Source of the DNA: Acetobacter sacchari
GTDB lineage: Bacteria; Pseudomonadota; Alphaproteobacteria; Acetobacterales; Acetobacteraceae
Assembly (NCBI RefSeq): GCF_017377715.1
Contig: NZ_JAFVMF010000003.1
Location: 124,001-188,000 of the forward strand
Length of the DNA stretch: 64,000 nt
Reading direction: 5' to 3'
Shown here piece after piece: positions 27,356 through 36,835 of the stretch (its first letter is position 1; every line of letters starts with the position of its first letter). A program made the position numbers and the translations under genes. The notes beneath the pieces were generated by a model. That model did no database searches. It was not told where the DNA came from and saw only the letters and a program-made list of their open reading frames with translations.

Positions 27356-28129
27356 TTAGATTGACGCCAGATACCCGCCATCGACGGGCAGGCATTGCCC
27401 GGTGATATAGGAGGCCGCGTCTGACGACAGGAAAACCGCGGCCCCGACAAGATCGTCGACTACGCCGAAACGTCCGAGAGGGATCTTGGCTTGCATCGAT
27501 TCGACCCATGTCGAATTCTCGTAAAACTCTCTCGTCATGTCTGTACGAAAATAACCGGGAGCAATCGCGTTGACCCGAATGCCCAGAGGCGCCCATTCGG
27601 CGGCCAGAGCGCGCGTCATTCCCAGTATCCCTGATTTGGACGATCCGTAGGGCGTTGCCGTGGGCACGCCGACATACGAGGTCAGGGAAGCCAGGTTGAT
27701 GATCGCGCCGCGTGCGCGCTCGGCCATATGAGTGGCGGCGGCCTGCGCGACAAAAAAAGCTCCTTTCAGGTTGGTGTCGATAATTCTGTCCCAAAGTTCT
27801 TCTTCGATATCGAGAGAGGGGCAAACTTCTTCAACGCCTGCGTTGTTGATCAACACGTCGATTTGGCTGATGGCGGCGAACGCTGATCGAATTCCCGATA
27901 CGTTTGTCTGATCGAGCGCGATCTGGTCGACAGCACTCCCTAATGCTGAAATTTCAAGGGCAGTTTCCGCAAGTGAATCGATTTTACGCGCGGCGATGAT
28001 GACGTGGCATCCGGCCTGGGCGAAGCCCAGCGCGAGCGCCCGGCCGATTCCGCGACTGGCTCCCGTGATCAGGACGCGGCGATCTTTCAGGGAAAACCGC
28101 TGCCACAGCAGACGCTCGTCGTGGTTCAT
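27356..28129 (-). CDS. Short-chain dehydrogenase/reductase
   Basis: About 257 residues of a classical SDR with NAD(P)-binding TGASRGIGRALALGFAQAG near the N terminus, the NNAG motif, catalytic Ser in INLASLTSYVG and the YGSSK active-site motif, and a C-terminal segment FRTDMTREFYEN then ITGQCLPVDGG. It resembles gluconate 5-dehydrogenase/2-deoxy-D-gluconate 3-dehydrogenase members, which fits an acetic acid bacterium, but the substrate is uncertain. The ATG at 28129 (MNHDERLLWQRFSL) gives the normal N terminus. The gene stands alone next to insertion-sequence debris. Confidence 0.87.
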   Translation of the reverse strand: MNHDERLLWQRFSLKDRRVLITGASRGIGRALALGFAQAGCHVIIAARKIDSLAETALEISALGSAVDQIALDQTNVSGIRSAFAAISQIDVLINNAGVEEVCPSLDIEEELWDRIIDTNLKGAFFVAQAAATHMAERARGAIINLASLTSYVGVPTATPYGSSKSGILGMTRALAAEWAPLGIRVNAIAPGYFRTDMTREFYENSTWVESMQAKIPLGRFGVVDDLVGAAVFLSSDAASYITGQCLPVDGGYLASI

Positions 28130-28936
28130 TGTTTGCCCTTGATGACTGGTTTTCGCTCTCTTCTTAGTATACGAGCACGGGCATCCTGCTTTGCTCAAGC
28201 CTTATGATCGTGGATGAGGTTCTGGATAGCCTGGCTTCTGACGTCTTCGGTCAGTATACGGATTCAGCGCGTTTTTCTGGCCGCACGCGACGCTTCGCAC
28301 TCAAGCTGTTTGTCCGCTGCTGTATGCGGCGCGTTAAGACAATGAGCGCAGTCTAGCGTTGTAGGCGGGGCCGCGTCGCCGTTCGGAGAAAATATTATAA
28401 TATAGAAAACTCCCTTTAATTTTAATAATTGTCGACTCAAAAATCCTATATAATATAAAATTATTCATAAATATACAGTTATTTTTGATTTATTATGCTT
28501 GAATAAATAATGACATTTTACATTACTACTCATTTCGATGATAATTACATTGTATCCTGATTGTAAAATGTCCATCGGTATAGTTTTTCTCGAAGCCTTG
28601 ATATGAAAAAAACTATGAGGTTTCCTCGAGCAGATGACTTTCATTCCGAAATCGTGACATCTATCGTTTTGCTGATGACAGACCGTACGTAGAGGGTGAT
28701 CGTCAGAAGCGAAAGGGTGCGTGCTTCCATGCCTTGATACCCGAAGCCCATTCACCAACCCGCAAGGCTGCGGTTTGGGGCGCATTTTTTTCCGTTGCCG
28801 CCGGAACCAAGTGCGCAACGTCCAGCGGGCCCGCGAACGGCCGGGGCCCGTGTTGACGGCATTGCGCGTGGGGCCTTTCGCCTTCCTATCTTCACGCGGT
28901 CGTTCTCGTGCGCCGCTCAACGCAGGAACCATCTCG
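28130..28936. other. Intergenic region with an AT-rich segment
   Basis: About 800 bp between the divergent SDR and HisD-like genes. The stretch 28385-28610 is AT-rich with runs of A and T, while the rest has normal GC. No gene is supported. The two divergent promoters must lie here; no clear operator was recognised. Confidence 0.4.
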
Positions 28937-30268
28937 ATGTCTGATTTCTCCGTGACTTTCCACGATCTCAGCGTGACCAAGGGCTTCTCTCCTGAGCTGA
29001 TTAAACGCACGGAGAGCGACCTGTCTGTTTTTCTTGAGCGTGTGAAGCCTATCATTGAGCGGGTCAAGCAAGATGGCGACGCCGCCCTGCTGCATTTCGC
29101 TCGCGAACTCGACGGGGTGACGGCGTCGGAGATGACGATCCGCGCGACGGAAGAGGAGTTCGACGAAGCGTTCGCCGTGATCGAACCCGACGTAATGGAC
29201 GCCATCAAATACGCCATAGGGAACATCCGGCGCTTTCATGAGGCGCAAAAGCCCGAAGATAGCTGGATGATAGAGGTTCAACCCGGAATCTGGGCGGGAG
29301 ACCGGTGCCTCCCCATCGATTCTGTGGCGTGTTACGTGCCGCGTGGCAAAGGATCGTTCCCGAGCGTCCTGAACATGACGGCCATCCCCGGCACGGTTGC
29401 GGGCGTGCCGCGTCTGATCGTCGTGACGCCTCCAGCGCATGACGGGCGCGTGGACGCGGGAACGTTGGTGGCGGCGCGACTGATCGGGGTCAAGGACGTC
29501 TATAAGTGTGGCGGAGCACAGGCGGTCGCAGCGGTCGCCTTTGGTACGGAAACAGTGCCTGCCTGTGCGAAAATCGTCGGTCCGGGTAGCCCATACGTGG
29601 TGGCGGCGAAACGTCTGCTGAGCGATATTCTCGATCCCGGCGTGCCTGCGGGGCCGAGCGAGGCGATTATTCTCACTGACGACAGCGTCGATCCGGTTCT
29701 TGCCGCCCTGGATCTGATCATTGAATCCGAGCATGGACCTGATTCTTCCGCCTGGCTCGTCACCAGCAGTCGCCGCGTGGCGGAAGGCGTACGCACGGCT
29801 CTGGAAACTCATTGGGCGGCAATGGAAGCGAAGCGGGCAGGCTTCTCTCGTGCTGTTCTTGGCGGCGAGCATGGCGGCATTATTCTGACCAAAGATTTCG
29901 ACGCGGCAGTCGCGTTCACCAATGCCTACGCGCCTGAGCATCTTGAAATCCTGACCGCCGATCCGATGGCCGATCTGGGCCGCATCCGTAACGCGGGAGA
30001 GGTCCTTCTCGGGCATGCGACGCCGGTGACGCTGGGTAATTATGTGCTCGGTCCGAACGCGGTTTTGCCGACCAATCGTGCTGCGCGGACACACTCGCCG
30101 TTATCCGTTCATGATTTCATGAAACGGATGTCGTTCGCCCGCGTGTCTGACGAGGCGTACCCCGAAGCCGCATGGCATGCGGAACGCTTCGCGCGGTTCG
30201 AAGGTTTTGACGGTCATGCACGCGCGGTCTCTTCCGCCCGTCCAATGCCAGAGGTTGCGCTGCGATGA
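28937..30268 (+). CDS. hisD: HisD-like NAD-dependent dehydrogenase (histidinol dehydrogenase family)
   Basis: A 443-residue member of the histidinol dehydrogenase family. Conserved motifs include VACYVPRGKGSFPS, KIVGPGSPYVVAAKRLL, AGPSEAIILTD, YAPEHLEILT with the catalytic Glu-His pair, and the C-terminal EGFDGH with its metal-binding His. Two of the four zinc ligands of E. coli HisD look changed: Gln259 is replaced by Glu in IIESEHGPDS and Asp360 by Asn in LGNYVLGPN. It is not within a histidine operon; the next gene overlaps by four bases. It may therefore be a paralogue acting on another amino or sugar alcohol. The ATG at 28937 gives the family N terminus. Confidence 0.85.
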   Translation: MSDFSVTFHDLSVTKGFSPELIKRTESDLSVFLERVKPIIERVKQDGDAALLHFARELDGVTASEMTIRATEEEFDEAFAVIEPDVMDAIKYAIGNIRRFHEAQKPEDSWMIEVQPGIWAGDRCLPIDSVACYVPRGKGSFPSVLNMTAIPGTVAGVPRLIVVTPPAHDGRVDAGTLVAARLIGVKDVYKCGGAQAVAAVAFGTETVPACAKIVGPGSPYVVAAKRLLSDILDPGVPAGPSEAIILTDDSVDPVLAALDLIIESEHGPDSSAWLVTSSRRVAEGVRTALETHWAAMEAKRAGFSRAVLGGEHGGIILTKDFDAAVAFTNAYAPEHLEILTADPMADLGRIRNAGEVLLGHATPVTLGNYVLGPNAVLPTNRAARTHSPLSVHDFMKRMSFARVSDEAYPEAAWHAERFARFEGFDGHARAVSSARPMPEVALR

Positions 30269-31635
30269 GCGTCGCCGCGCCGCGCGAAGTGGGAGCCGCC
30301 GGGATATTACGCGCTAGGCGTGAAGGTCGACTTGATGAGGCCGGTCTGGCGCTTGCGCAACTGATCAGGGAAGAGTTCGGCTTTGAGTCTCACGATATTT
30401 CTTTCGGTACAGACGGCTACAGCCTCAATTCAGTAAATGGATTCGTGACGCGCGACGACGGCGCCGTATTCTTCTTCAAGTTTCATCATGAGGAAGGCGA
30501 GGAGTCGGTTCTCGAGGAATTCTATCGTGGCGAGATCCTGCAGGACGCGGGATACCCCGTGGATATGCCGGCTTATGTGTGTCGGCGGGTAGGGCGTCAG
30601 ATTCTGCTCTACGACCGGCGCGCCACGCCGCGTCTGGCGGACGCGGCACGCGCTGTGGATCAGGCGAGTCCGCTCGCGGGCGGCGATCGTAAGTCTCTGA
30701 CGTGCGCGCAGGATGCTCTCGATCGTCTCAGCGTCAGAATATATCGCGATACCTGGCATCCGATCGATGCGGTGGAGAGCGCCGCCGAGCCGATCCATCA
30801 GCTATTCTACCACCGGCTCGCCGCTCCGGCGGGTGCGGATGGCCATGTTTCTCTGGGCGGCCGTGCGGCCGCATTCTTTGCTGACGACCGACTCTTCGCG
30901 TTGTCGGGCGCGACGCTGACAGGGGCGCAGGTGAAGGCGCTCGACTGGGTGATCGACGGCACGCGCTATGAAGGCACGCTTGGCGGCATACTCGAGCGCA
31001 GTCTCGCCCTGCTATCGCCTGCATCCCTCGCGCGGTATGGCGGCGTGATCGCGCATGGCGACGCACATAACGCCAATGTCTGGTTCACGGTTGCGAAAGG
31101 CGATGCGCCTGCCTCACTCACCTTTTTTGATCCGGCGTTCGCTGGGCGTAATATTCCGGCACTGCTCGCCGAGGTGAAAGCGACATTTCACAATATCTTT
31201 GCCCATGCCGACTGGCTTTACCATCCGGCTGACCTTGCCAGGTCCCCTACGCTCCGGCTGGAGGGAGGCGTCGCGCATGTGACGACCAACTGGTCGCTTA
31301 CGCCTTTGCGGCGTGCTTTTCTGCAAGGCAAGGCGCGTCTGTTGTGGCGTCCGTTGTTGGTGGATCTGCACGCTCGTGGCGCTCTTCCTGCAGAGTGGCG
31401 TGAGACCTTGCGCTGCGCGTTGTTCTGTTGCCCGACGCTGGTCATGGACCTGCGTGCCCCACCGCCGGAAATCGCCGCGACCGAGCAGCCCGCGCGCCAC
31501 ACGTCCGCTTCGTCCTTGCTGGGGCTGTCGATCGCAATGATGTGTGGCGCCCCCGCTCTGGGCGAAGATCTGGTGTCGCGGTTCCTGACCTCGATCGATC
31601 CGGAGACAGCAGCGCCATCGTTTGAGTCGATCTGA
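30265..31635 (+). CDS. Aminoglycoside-phosphotransferase-fold kinase-like protein
   Basis: A 456-residue soluble protein. It has the kinase-fold catalytic loop HGDAHNANVWF near residue 265 (His, Asp and Asn of Brenner's motif), followed by FFDPAFAGRNIPALLAEVKATFHN, where FDP stands in the place of DFG. A lysine in FFFKFHHEEGEE near residue 70 could bind ATP. This is the APH/choline kinase architecture. The ATG overlaps the hisD-like stop as ATGA, so the two products are made together. It likely phosphorylates the small-molecule substrate or product of the dehydrogenase, but that is inference. Confidence 0.7.
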   Translation: MSVAAPREVGAAGILRARREGRLDEAGLALAQLIREEFGFESHDISFGTDGYSLNSVNGFVTRDDGAVFFFKFHHEEGEESVLEEFYRGEILQDAGYPVDMPAYVCRRVGRQILLYDRRATPRLADAARAVDQASPLAGGDRKSLTCAQDALDRLSVRIYRDTWHPIDAVESAAEPIHQLFYHRLAAPAGADGHVSLGGRAAAFFADDRLFALSGATLTGAQVKALDWVIDGTRYEGTLGGILERSLALLSPASLARYGGVIAHGDAHNANVWFTVAKGDAPASLTFFDPAFAGRNIPALLAEVKATFHNIFAHADWLYHPADLARSPTLRLEGGVAHVTTNWSLTPLRRAFLQGKARLLWRPLLVDLHARGALPAEWRETLRCALFCCPTLVMDLRAPPPEIAATEQPARHTSASSLLGLSIAMMCGAPALGEDLVSRFLTSIDPETAAPSFESI

Positions 31636-31675
31636 GATCAGGCCGCTACAAGCAGGGTATTTGTGGCGGGCGACG

Positions 31676-31717
31676 CCTTACGCTGCTGACGCCAGAGCAG
31701 ACGCCAGCAGCGTAAGG
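31676..31717. terminator. Long inverted repeat between convergent genes
   Basis: A perfect 13-bp inverted repeat (CCTTACGCTGCTG at 31676-31688, its complement at 31705-31717) with a 16-nt loop lies between the stop codons of the kinase-like gene and the oppositely oriented flavin oxidoreductase. No T tract follows on either strand, yet position and strength suggest a bidirectional transcription terminator. Confidence 0.6.
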
Positions 31718-31722
31718 TAATG

Positions 31723-32976
31723 TCACGCAAAGGGGGACGTCTCGCGCTCGGCGATGTGGCCGGCGAGATAATCCGCGTCGTGCCATACTCCCCAGATGAA
31801 GGGCGATGCGCGCCGCGATAGCCACGCGAGGCCGAGGAAGTAGAGGCCGGGCGTCTCTGAAACGCCGCAATCATGGCGCGGCTGTCCGTGCTCGTCAAAA
31901 ACGTCAAGATCTATCCATCCGAAATCCAATCGATAGCCGGTCGCCCATATGATCGTTCTGATCCCGGCCTTCGCCAGATCCAGTGCCGTCAATGGATTTG
32001 TCACGCAGTCCGGCAACGCGCCAAGTTCGCGTGCTTCGGGTTCTTCGGGCAGATCGAGGCCATGTTCGCGGACGTAAACGTCCGCTGCGTCGAGCATCGC
32101 AAGATAATTGGCGTCGCCGGCGGCCACGTTGCGTTCGAGATCGGCGGCAAAACGCAATGCGCCGTTCTCATAAGCTTCGGTGCGACCGACAAGGGTGATG
32201 CCCGTCGCCGCGATATCACGAAAATCGACCGTATGCCCGCCGCGCGCGCCGCTGACCGCAATCGTCACATGTTCGGTGCCGGGGCCGGGAACTTTCATGT
32301 CCCACATTCCCAGAACGCCGAGCCACCAGACGAAATCGCGCCCACGGTAACGGCGGGGCGGCCGGTCATGCGGGCCGACGGAAAGCCATACGTCGCGTCC
32401 TGCGCGGCGCAGTTCCGCGGCGATCTGTGCGCCCGACGATCCGGCGCCGACCACGAGCACGCCGCCGTCACGCAAGGCGCTCGGGTTGCGGTAGGCGTTG
32501 GAATGAATCTGGTCGACGCCGCTGTCCGGCGGCAGAATGGCAGGGAAGGTCGGCCGCTGAAACGGGCCGGTAGCCACGACCACGTTTCGGCACCGGATCG
32601 TCCCGCCAGCCGTCTCCGCTTCGAAGCTTTCTCCTTCCGGGGCGCTGCGCAGCGCTGTGACTTCAACGCCGCAACGAACGGGCGCGCCGATCTGGTCTAC
32701 ATATCCCTCGAAATACGAGACGATATCGGATTTCGATGCGAAACTGTCAGGATCGAGTTGCTCGAACTTGCGGCCAGGGAAGCGGTCATGCCACGCTGGG
32801 CCGTTTGCGACGAGGGAATCCCAACGCTCCGCGCGCCAGCGCTGGGCGATCTTTCCGCGTTCGACAACAAGATATGGAATGTTTCGCTTGCCGAGATGTT
32901 CGCTCATCGCGATACCCGCCTGCCCTCCGCCGATAATGAGGGTATCGACGGTTTCCACTGCATTTCCTGCCGACAT
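31723..32976 (-). CDS. Flavin-containing monooxygenase-like oxidoreductase
   Basis: About 417 residues with two dinucleotide-binding motifs: IIGGGQAGIAMSEHL for FAD at the N terminus and VVGAGSSGAQIAAEL for NAD(P)H near residue 170. Between them lies ATGPFQRPTFP, and a late ATGY motif (IWATGYRLDFGWIDL) is typical of the CzcO/FMO class. It probably oxidises a small organic substrate using NADPH and O2, or acts as a reductase. The start at 32976 (MSAGNAVETVDTLIIGG) fits the family; the frame is open 29 codons further. It has its own promoter region. Confidence 0.82.
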   Translation of the reverse strand: MSAGNAVETVDTLIIGGGQAGIAMSEHLGKRNIPYLVVERGKIAQRWRAERWDSLVANGPAWHDRFPGRKFEQLDPDSFASKSDIVSYFEGYVDQIGAPVRCGVEVTALRSAPEGESFEAETAGGTIRCRNVVVATGPFQRPTFPAILPPDSGVDQIHSNAYRNPSALRDGGVLVVGAGSSGAQIAAELRRAGRDVWLSVGPHDRPPRRYRGRDFVWWLGVLGMWDMKVPGPGTEHVTIAVSGARGGHTVDFRDIAATGITLVGRTEAYENGALRFAADLERNVAAGDANYLAMLDAADVYVREHGLDLPEEPEARELGALPDCVTNPLTALDLAKAGIRTIIWATGYRLDFGWIDLDVFDEHGQPRHDCGVSETPGLYFLGLAWLSRRASPFIWGVWHDADYLAGHIAERETSPFA

Positions 32977-33672
32977 GCCGGAGGTTTCTCCTGAACGGAC
33001 ATATGAAGCCTCTGCCAGAGGCGCGTAATCCTTGCTAGTGAAATTCCAACGAGATCGAAACAATTGAATTGATAGGGTTTGCTTAGAATTTTCCTAAGAA
33101 GAGCCGATATTCTGTGCCGGAAAAAAGATTTGGACTCCAGTATTTTTCTCGAACATGTGCGCAGAAACCGCTGCCCTCAGGACGACGTCGCCTCCTGGAT
33201 GCGTTCTTCGGACGGGTATGTCTTTCGCCAGAGAAGCGTTTTGGCGAGTCTAATTGTTTGCCAAAAGGTGTGAGAGCGCATGGCGAACGCGACGCGTCGC
33301 AATTTGGTCACGTCGCTGCTGGGGGGCGTGTCATTGCACGGCGATCGAAACGAAGGCCTATCTTTTATGCGCCTCTAGACGCCCCGGACACGGACATCGA
33401 GGAAGCGGTCCTGAAAGCCTTCGTCAAGTGTGAGGGGCCTGGCAAGTCAACTCAGTCCCGTTTTCCATGATTCCGCTTTTACTATGAGGCCAATAGCCCG
33501 CCCTGTTGTGGATCCGACGTCTAGACTTATGTATCCGTTGACCGGCCACTGTCGGATTGACGAAAACTTCTTGAAGCTACCGCGGCCGGTCGATTGCGAG
33601 GACGTCGGAACGCAGCATCTCAGAAATCCGAGCGGCGCGACGGCGAAAGCCGTCGGCCGATCCTCCAAGGTT
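32977..33672. other. Intergenic region without recognised gene
   Basis: A 696-bp gap. Open frames such as 33114-33470 on the plus strand do not resemble known proteins, and no tRNA or strong hairpin was seen. GC is somewhat lower than in flanking genes, so this may be decayed sequence. Confidence 0.35.
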
Positions 33673-35133
33673 TTACTGTCCGGCGCCGGACGTCGCATCC
33701 AGGGGCTTGCCGTTGTAACGTCCGGTGAGCGTTTTCAGAAATGCGGTTATATCATCGATATCATTTTTCGACAGATCATGACGCGGGGTCTGGTAGAGCG
33801 CCATTTTGCGCACGGCCTGCTCCAGTGTCTTGGCGCTTCCGTCGTGGAACCATGGGCCTGTCAGCGCGACGTTACGCAACGTCGGCACGAGGAAACGCTC
33901 GCGATCGAGTTCGTCCTGCGTCACTGCGATGCGTCCGCTGTCGGCGTCGGTCAGCGCGCCGCCGCGCTCATGAAAGTAATCGCCTTCCAGACCCATGACT
34001 TCCATTGCGCCGCCGCCCATGGCTGGACCGTTATGGCAGCCTGAACAGCCAACACTCTTGAAGAGTTCGTAACCGTGCTTTTCCCGAGCGTTCAGCGCGG
34101 AGGCGTCCCCTTTCAGATACAGGTCGAAGCGACTATCCGGCGTGATCAGCGTTTTTTCATATTCCGCGATCGCGTCGGTAATCGTGTCCTTGCCAACCGG
34201 CTGGTCGGGATAAAGCCGGGCGAATGCGTCTGTATAATATGGATCGGACGACAGCTTCCCCGCGACCTCTGACCAATCGTGCGACCCCATCTCCTTCGGG
34301 TTCATGACCGGCCCCGCCGCCTGATCGGCCAGAGTCCTTGCGCGCCCATTCCAGAACTGGACGATGTTGTAGGCTGAATTGTAGACGGTCGGCGCGTTGA
34401 TGGGGCCCTTCTGGCCTTTGATGCCGGTTGCTGTCACCAGATTGTCGACGCCGCCCTTGTCCAGTCCATGGCAACTGGCGCAGTTCAATGTGCCGTCGCC
34501 GGAAAGGCGTTTGTCAAAAAACAGTTTTTCTCCGAGAGCGACCTTGTCCTTATCGACTGGCAGGCTCTCGGGGATGGGCTGTACAGGTTCGGCCGCGAAA
34601 GCGGGCGCGACCCCGGCCGTCTGGTAATGCGCGCGTCGCTCCGCCTTCACCCAGTCCAGAATGGCGTTACGCTGATCGCCCGACAGATGCGCATGCCAAT
34701 GCATCAGCAGATACTGCGCCGGAGGCATCCGGTTTTGTTGAATGACCTCTTCGATACGCGACAGCTGCTCTTCGCTCGGCGCTTCGCCTTTACGAAACGC
34801 CTCGATCACCGGCTCCATCCGGAAATGACGCAGGCCTTCATGCAGGTCGTGTTGCATCAGTTGGTGAGCGCCCGGCAGGCTTGCATAAAAGGGGAGGGCG
34901 GCGCCTTGCGTATGGCAATAGTCGCAACGCGCTTCATCCAGAGCGTTGAACGCGGCCAGAGCGACCGGGTTGTGCTGCGTGGGGGATTCCGCAGGAAGCT
35001 GTGGCGCGCCAGCACGATCATAATACGTCAGATAAGCAACCGTAGCGCCGTAAGCGAGCAGGCCAGCCCCTGCGATTCCCAGAACAATGCGTTTCACCTG
35101 CGCCCCCATGTCGATGCTATGCATTTTGTGCAT
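33673..35133 (-). CDS. Three-heme cytochrome c peroxidase (MauG/Ccp family)
   Basis: A protein of up to 486 residues. A single N-terminal membrane segment (RIVLGIAGAGLLAYGATVAYLTYY) should anchor it with the body in the periplasm. Three heme c motifs are visible: CDYCH near residue 70, CASCH near 218 and CSGCH near 360. The last two belong to the classical di-heme peroxidase core with LGEKLFFDKRLSGDGTLNC; the first is an extra N-terminal cytochrome domain, as in E. coli YhjA, a quinol peroxidase. It likely reduces hydrogen peroxide with respiratory electrons. Starts at 35124 or 35109 are possible alternatives. Confidence 0.87.
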   Translation of the reverse strand: MHKMHSIDMGAQVKRIVLGIAGAGLLAYGATVAYLTYYDRAGAPQLPAESPTQHNPVALAAFNALDEARCDYCHTQGAALPFYASLPGAHQLMQHDLHEGLRHFRMEPVIEAFRKGEAPSEEQLSRIEEVIQQNRMPPAQYLLMHWHAHLSGDQRNAILDWVKAERRAHYQTAGVAPAFAAEPVQPIPESLPVDKDKVALGEKLFFDKRLSGDGTLNCASCHGLDKGGVDNLVTATGIKGQKGPINAPTVYNSAYNIVQFWNGRARTLADQAAGPVMNPKEMGSHDWSEVAGKLSSDPYYTDAFARLYPDQPVGKDTITDAIAEYEKTLITPDSRFDLYLKGDASALNAREKHGYELFKSVGCSGCHNGPAMGGGAMEVMGLEGDYFHERGGALTDADSGRIAVTQDELDRERFLVPTLRNVALTGPWFHDGSAKTLEQAVRKMALYQTPRHDLSKNDIDDITAFLKTLTGRYNGKPLDATSGAGQ

Positions 35134-35199
35134 TGATGTGAGGGGTAGGCGTTAATCTGTCAAAATAATAATTTTGATGAAAACAATCGGCAATGTCGA

Positions 35200-36126
35200 T
35201 CATTCATCGTCGCTTGCAGGCTCCTCGCTTAACCGCTGGCGCGCCACCGCGACGTAGGACGGGTCAATTTCCAGACCGATCCCGCGCGCGCCTAGCCGTG
35301 CGGCGGCCAGCAAGGTCGTTCCGGTTCCCATAAACGGGTCAAGAACGCGGGCTTTCGGTTTGCCATGCAGGCGGATGCAGAGTTCCGGCAACTGCACAGG
35401 AAATGTGCCGGGGTGATTGAATTTCTGTAGCCGGTCCTGAACGGTTTCATACGGTATGAACCAGGTGTCGCCGCGACAGCGGCGGTCCTGCGCGTGGCCA
35501 CGGCGAGCGATATTGCTCTTATCTTTGAACGGTACGCCCGCGGCCAATCGATCCAGCGGAACGTCGCCCCTCAGCGTGAGGTGGAACAGGTGTTCGTGAT
35601 TCCGATTGACGTAGCGGGCGCTGTTGACCGGCTTGAAATGCCCTACGGAATCGCCCGGAATTGCGATCGATTTCACCCACGAGATATGGTTCTGCAACGC
35701 GAACAGGGAGCGCAGACGCACGGCGAGTTCGAACGGCAGCCAAGGTTCTGCGGATGTGCCTGCGATGTTGAGGAAAAACGAGCCGTCGGTCCGGAGCACA
35801 CGGCGAATTTCGGTCGCGACCTCAACCATCCAGTCGAGATACTCGTCCTCCCGACGCCGATCGCGGTACTTCGCGTAGCCCAGGCCGATATTATAGGGCG
35901 GCGAAGTGACCACAACGTCGATTTCGCCCGCCTTCATGCGTTGAAGTGCTTGGAGGCAGTCGCCAAGCACGATTTCCTGCCCGGCGACATGAAAACGGCG
36001 AAGGCGGGCAGGCTTCGTCGCCGGGGTGGCGGAGGAAGACGCTTCAGGCGATAGAGGCGACGCTTTTGTGGCGTGCTCACCCGCTTCCGACCGTCCGGAG
36101 GTCGGTTTCGAAGGCTTCACAGGCAT
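35200..36126 (-). CDS. Orphan site-specific DNA methyltransferase
   Basis: A 308-residue amino-methyltransferase of the beta type: catalytic motif TSPPYNIG near residue 72 comes before the S-adenosylmethionine motif DPFMGTGTTLLAAARLGARGIGLEID near residue 265. SPPY is most often found in N4-cytosine enzymes, but N6-adenine members with it exist. No restriction endonuclease gene is adjacent, so it is either solitary or part of a regulatory system. The first 45 residues are a basic, Ser/Pro-rich tail. The recognition site is unknown. The next gene upstream is a Tim44-like protein on the same strand. Confidence 0.87.
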   Translation of the reverse strand: MPVKPSKPTSGRSEAGEHATKASPLSPEASSSATPATKPARLRRFHVAGQEIVLGDCLQALQRMKAGEIDVVVTSPPYNIGLGYAKYRDRRREDEYLDWMVEVATEIRRVLRTDGSFFLNIAGTSAEPWLPFELAVRLRSLFALQNHISWVKSIAIPGDSVGHFKPVNSARYVNRNHEHLFHLTLRGDVPLDRLAAGVPFKDKSNIARRGHAQDRRCRGDTWFIPYETVQDRLQKFNHPGTFPVQLPELCIRLHGKPKARVLDPFMGTGTTLLAAARLGARGIGLEIDPSYVAVARQRLSEEPASDDE

Positions 36127-36160
36127 ACGGTTTTAGCGCTCCGGGCGAGCCTGTGCAGCG

Positions 36161-36835
36161 TCAGGCGCTCCGCGCGGCAGACAGGCGCCAGCTGGAGCCA
36201 GCGTTGAGAAGGCGCTCGAATGTCCAGAGATCGGAGAATTCGGTCACAGATTCCGTGCCGTGCACAGGCTGCCCGTTAGAATCGACGGTCAGGCTGATCT
36301 GGTCCGACACCACGCGTGCGTCGATCGAGACTGCCGTGCCGGCAGCGATGTCCGCCATCCTGACATCTTCGATCGCGATCGAGTTGATGCCGCGAATCTC
36401 GCTACGCTGAGTTTGTCCGGCCGCTTCGCGCGCAGTGATCGCGGCGTCAAACGCAGTGAAGGCTTCCGGCGTCAACCGCTCTCGCAGCACGGCGCGATCT
36501 CCGGCTGCGAACGCTGTAACGACTTGACGAAACGCTCCTTCCACACCGGTCAGGAACTGCTGCGCGGTAAAGCCGCGATCTTTCTCCGCCACGGCGGCGA
36601 GGATTTGTCCGACACGCGTGCCGGACGCCGGGATGTCGAATTTCGGCGTCGGGCTCTGCTCAGGTCGTCCTTCGATAATGGGGCCAACGGGTTCGCGCGC
36701 CATCGGCGGCGCCATGGGCGCAGCCTGAAGCCCCGCTTTCTTGCCCAGAACGCTGCGCAAGCGAAGGGCGAGAAACGCCGCGATCAGGGCGAAGAGAACG
36801 ATATCGACCGGAAAGTGGCCGAGGGAGAAATCCAT
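36161..36835 (-). CDS. Tim44-like (TimA) membrane protein
   Basis: About 224 residues with an N-terminal membrane helix (VDIVLFALIAAFLALRLRSVLG), a proline-rich linker, and a Tim44-like domain from residue 85 (FLTGVEGAFRQVVTAFAAGDRAVLRERLTPEAFTAFDAAI). Alphaproteobacterial TimA relatives have this arrangement and lie beside secB, as here. The mitochondrial homologue supports protein import; the bacterial role is not settled. The ATG at 36835 was preferred since it begins with MDFSLGHFPVDIV, placing the helix at the usual distance. Confidence 0.85.
   Translation of the reverse strand: MDFSLGHFPVDIVLFALIAAFLALRLRSVLGKKAGLQAAPMAPPMAREPVGPIIEGRPEQSPTPKFDIPASGTRVGQILAAVAEKDRGFTAQQFLTGVEGAFRQVVTAFAAGDRAVLRERLTPEAFTAFDAAITAREAAGQTQRSEIRGINSIAIEDVRMADIAAGTAVSIDARVVSDQISLTVDSNGQPVHGTESVTEFSDLWTFERLLNAGSSWRLSAARSA

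Noticed and set aside
33430-34044. A 204-codon plus-strand frame
   Set aside because: Mostly antisense to the three-heme peroxidase and without a recognisable motif.
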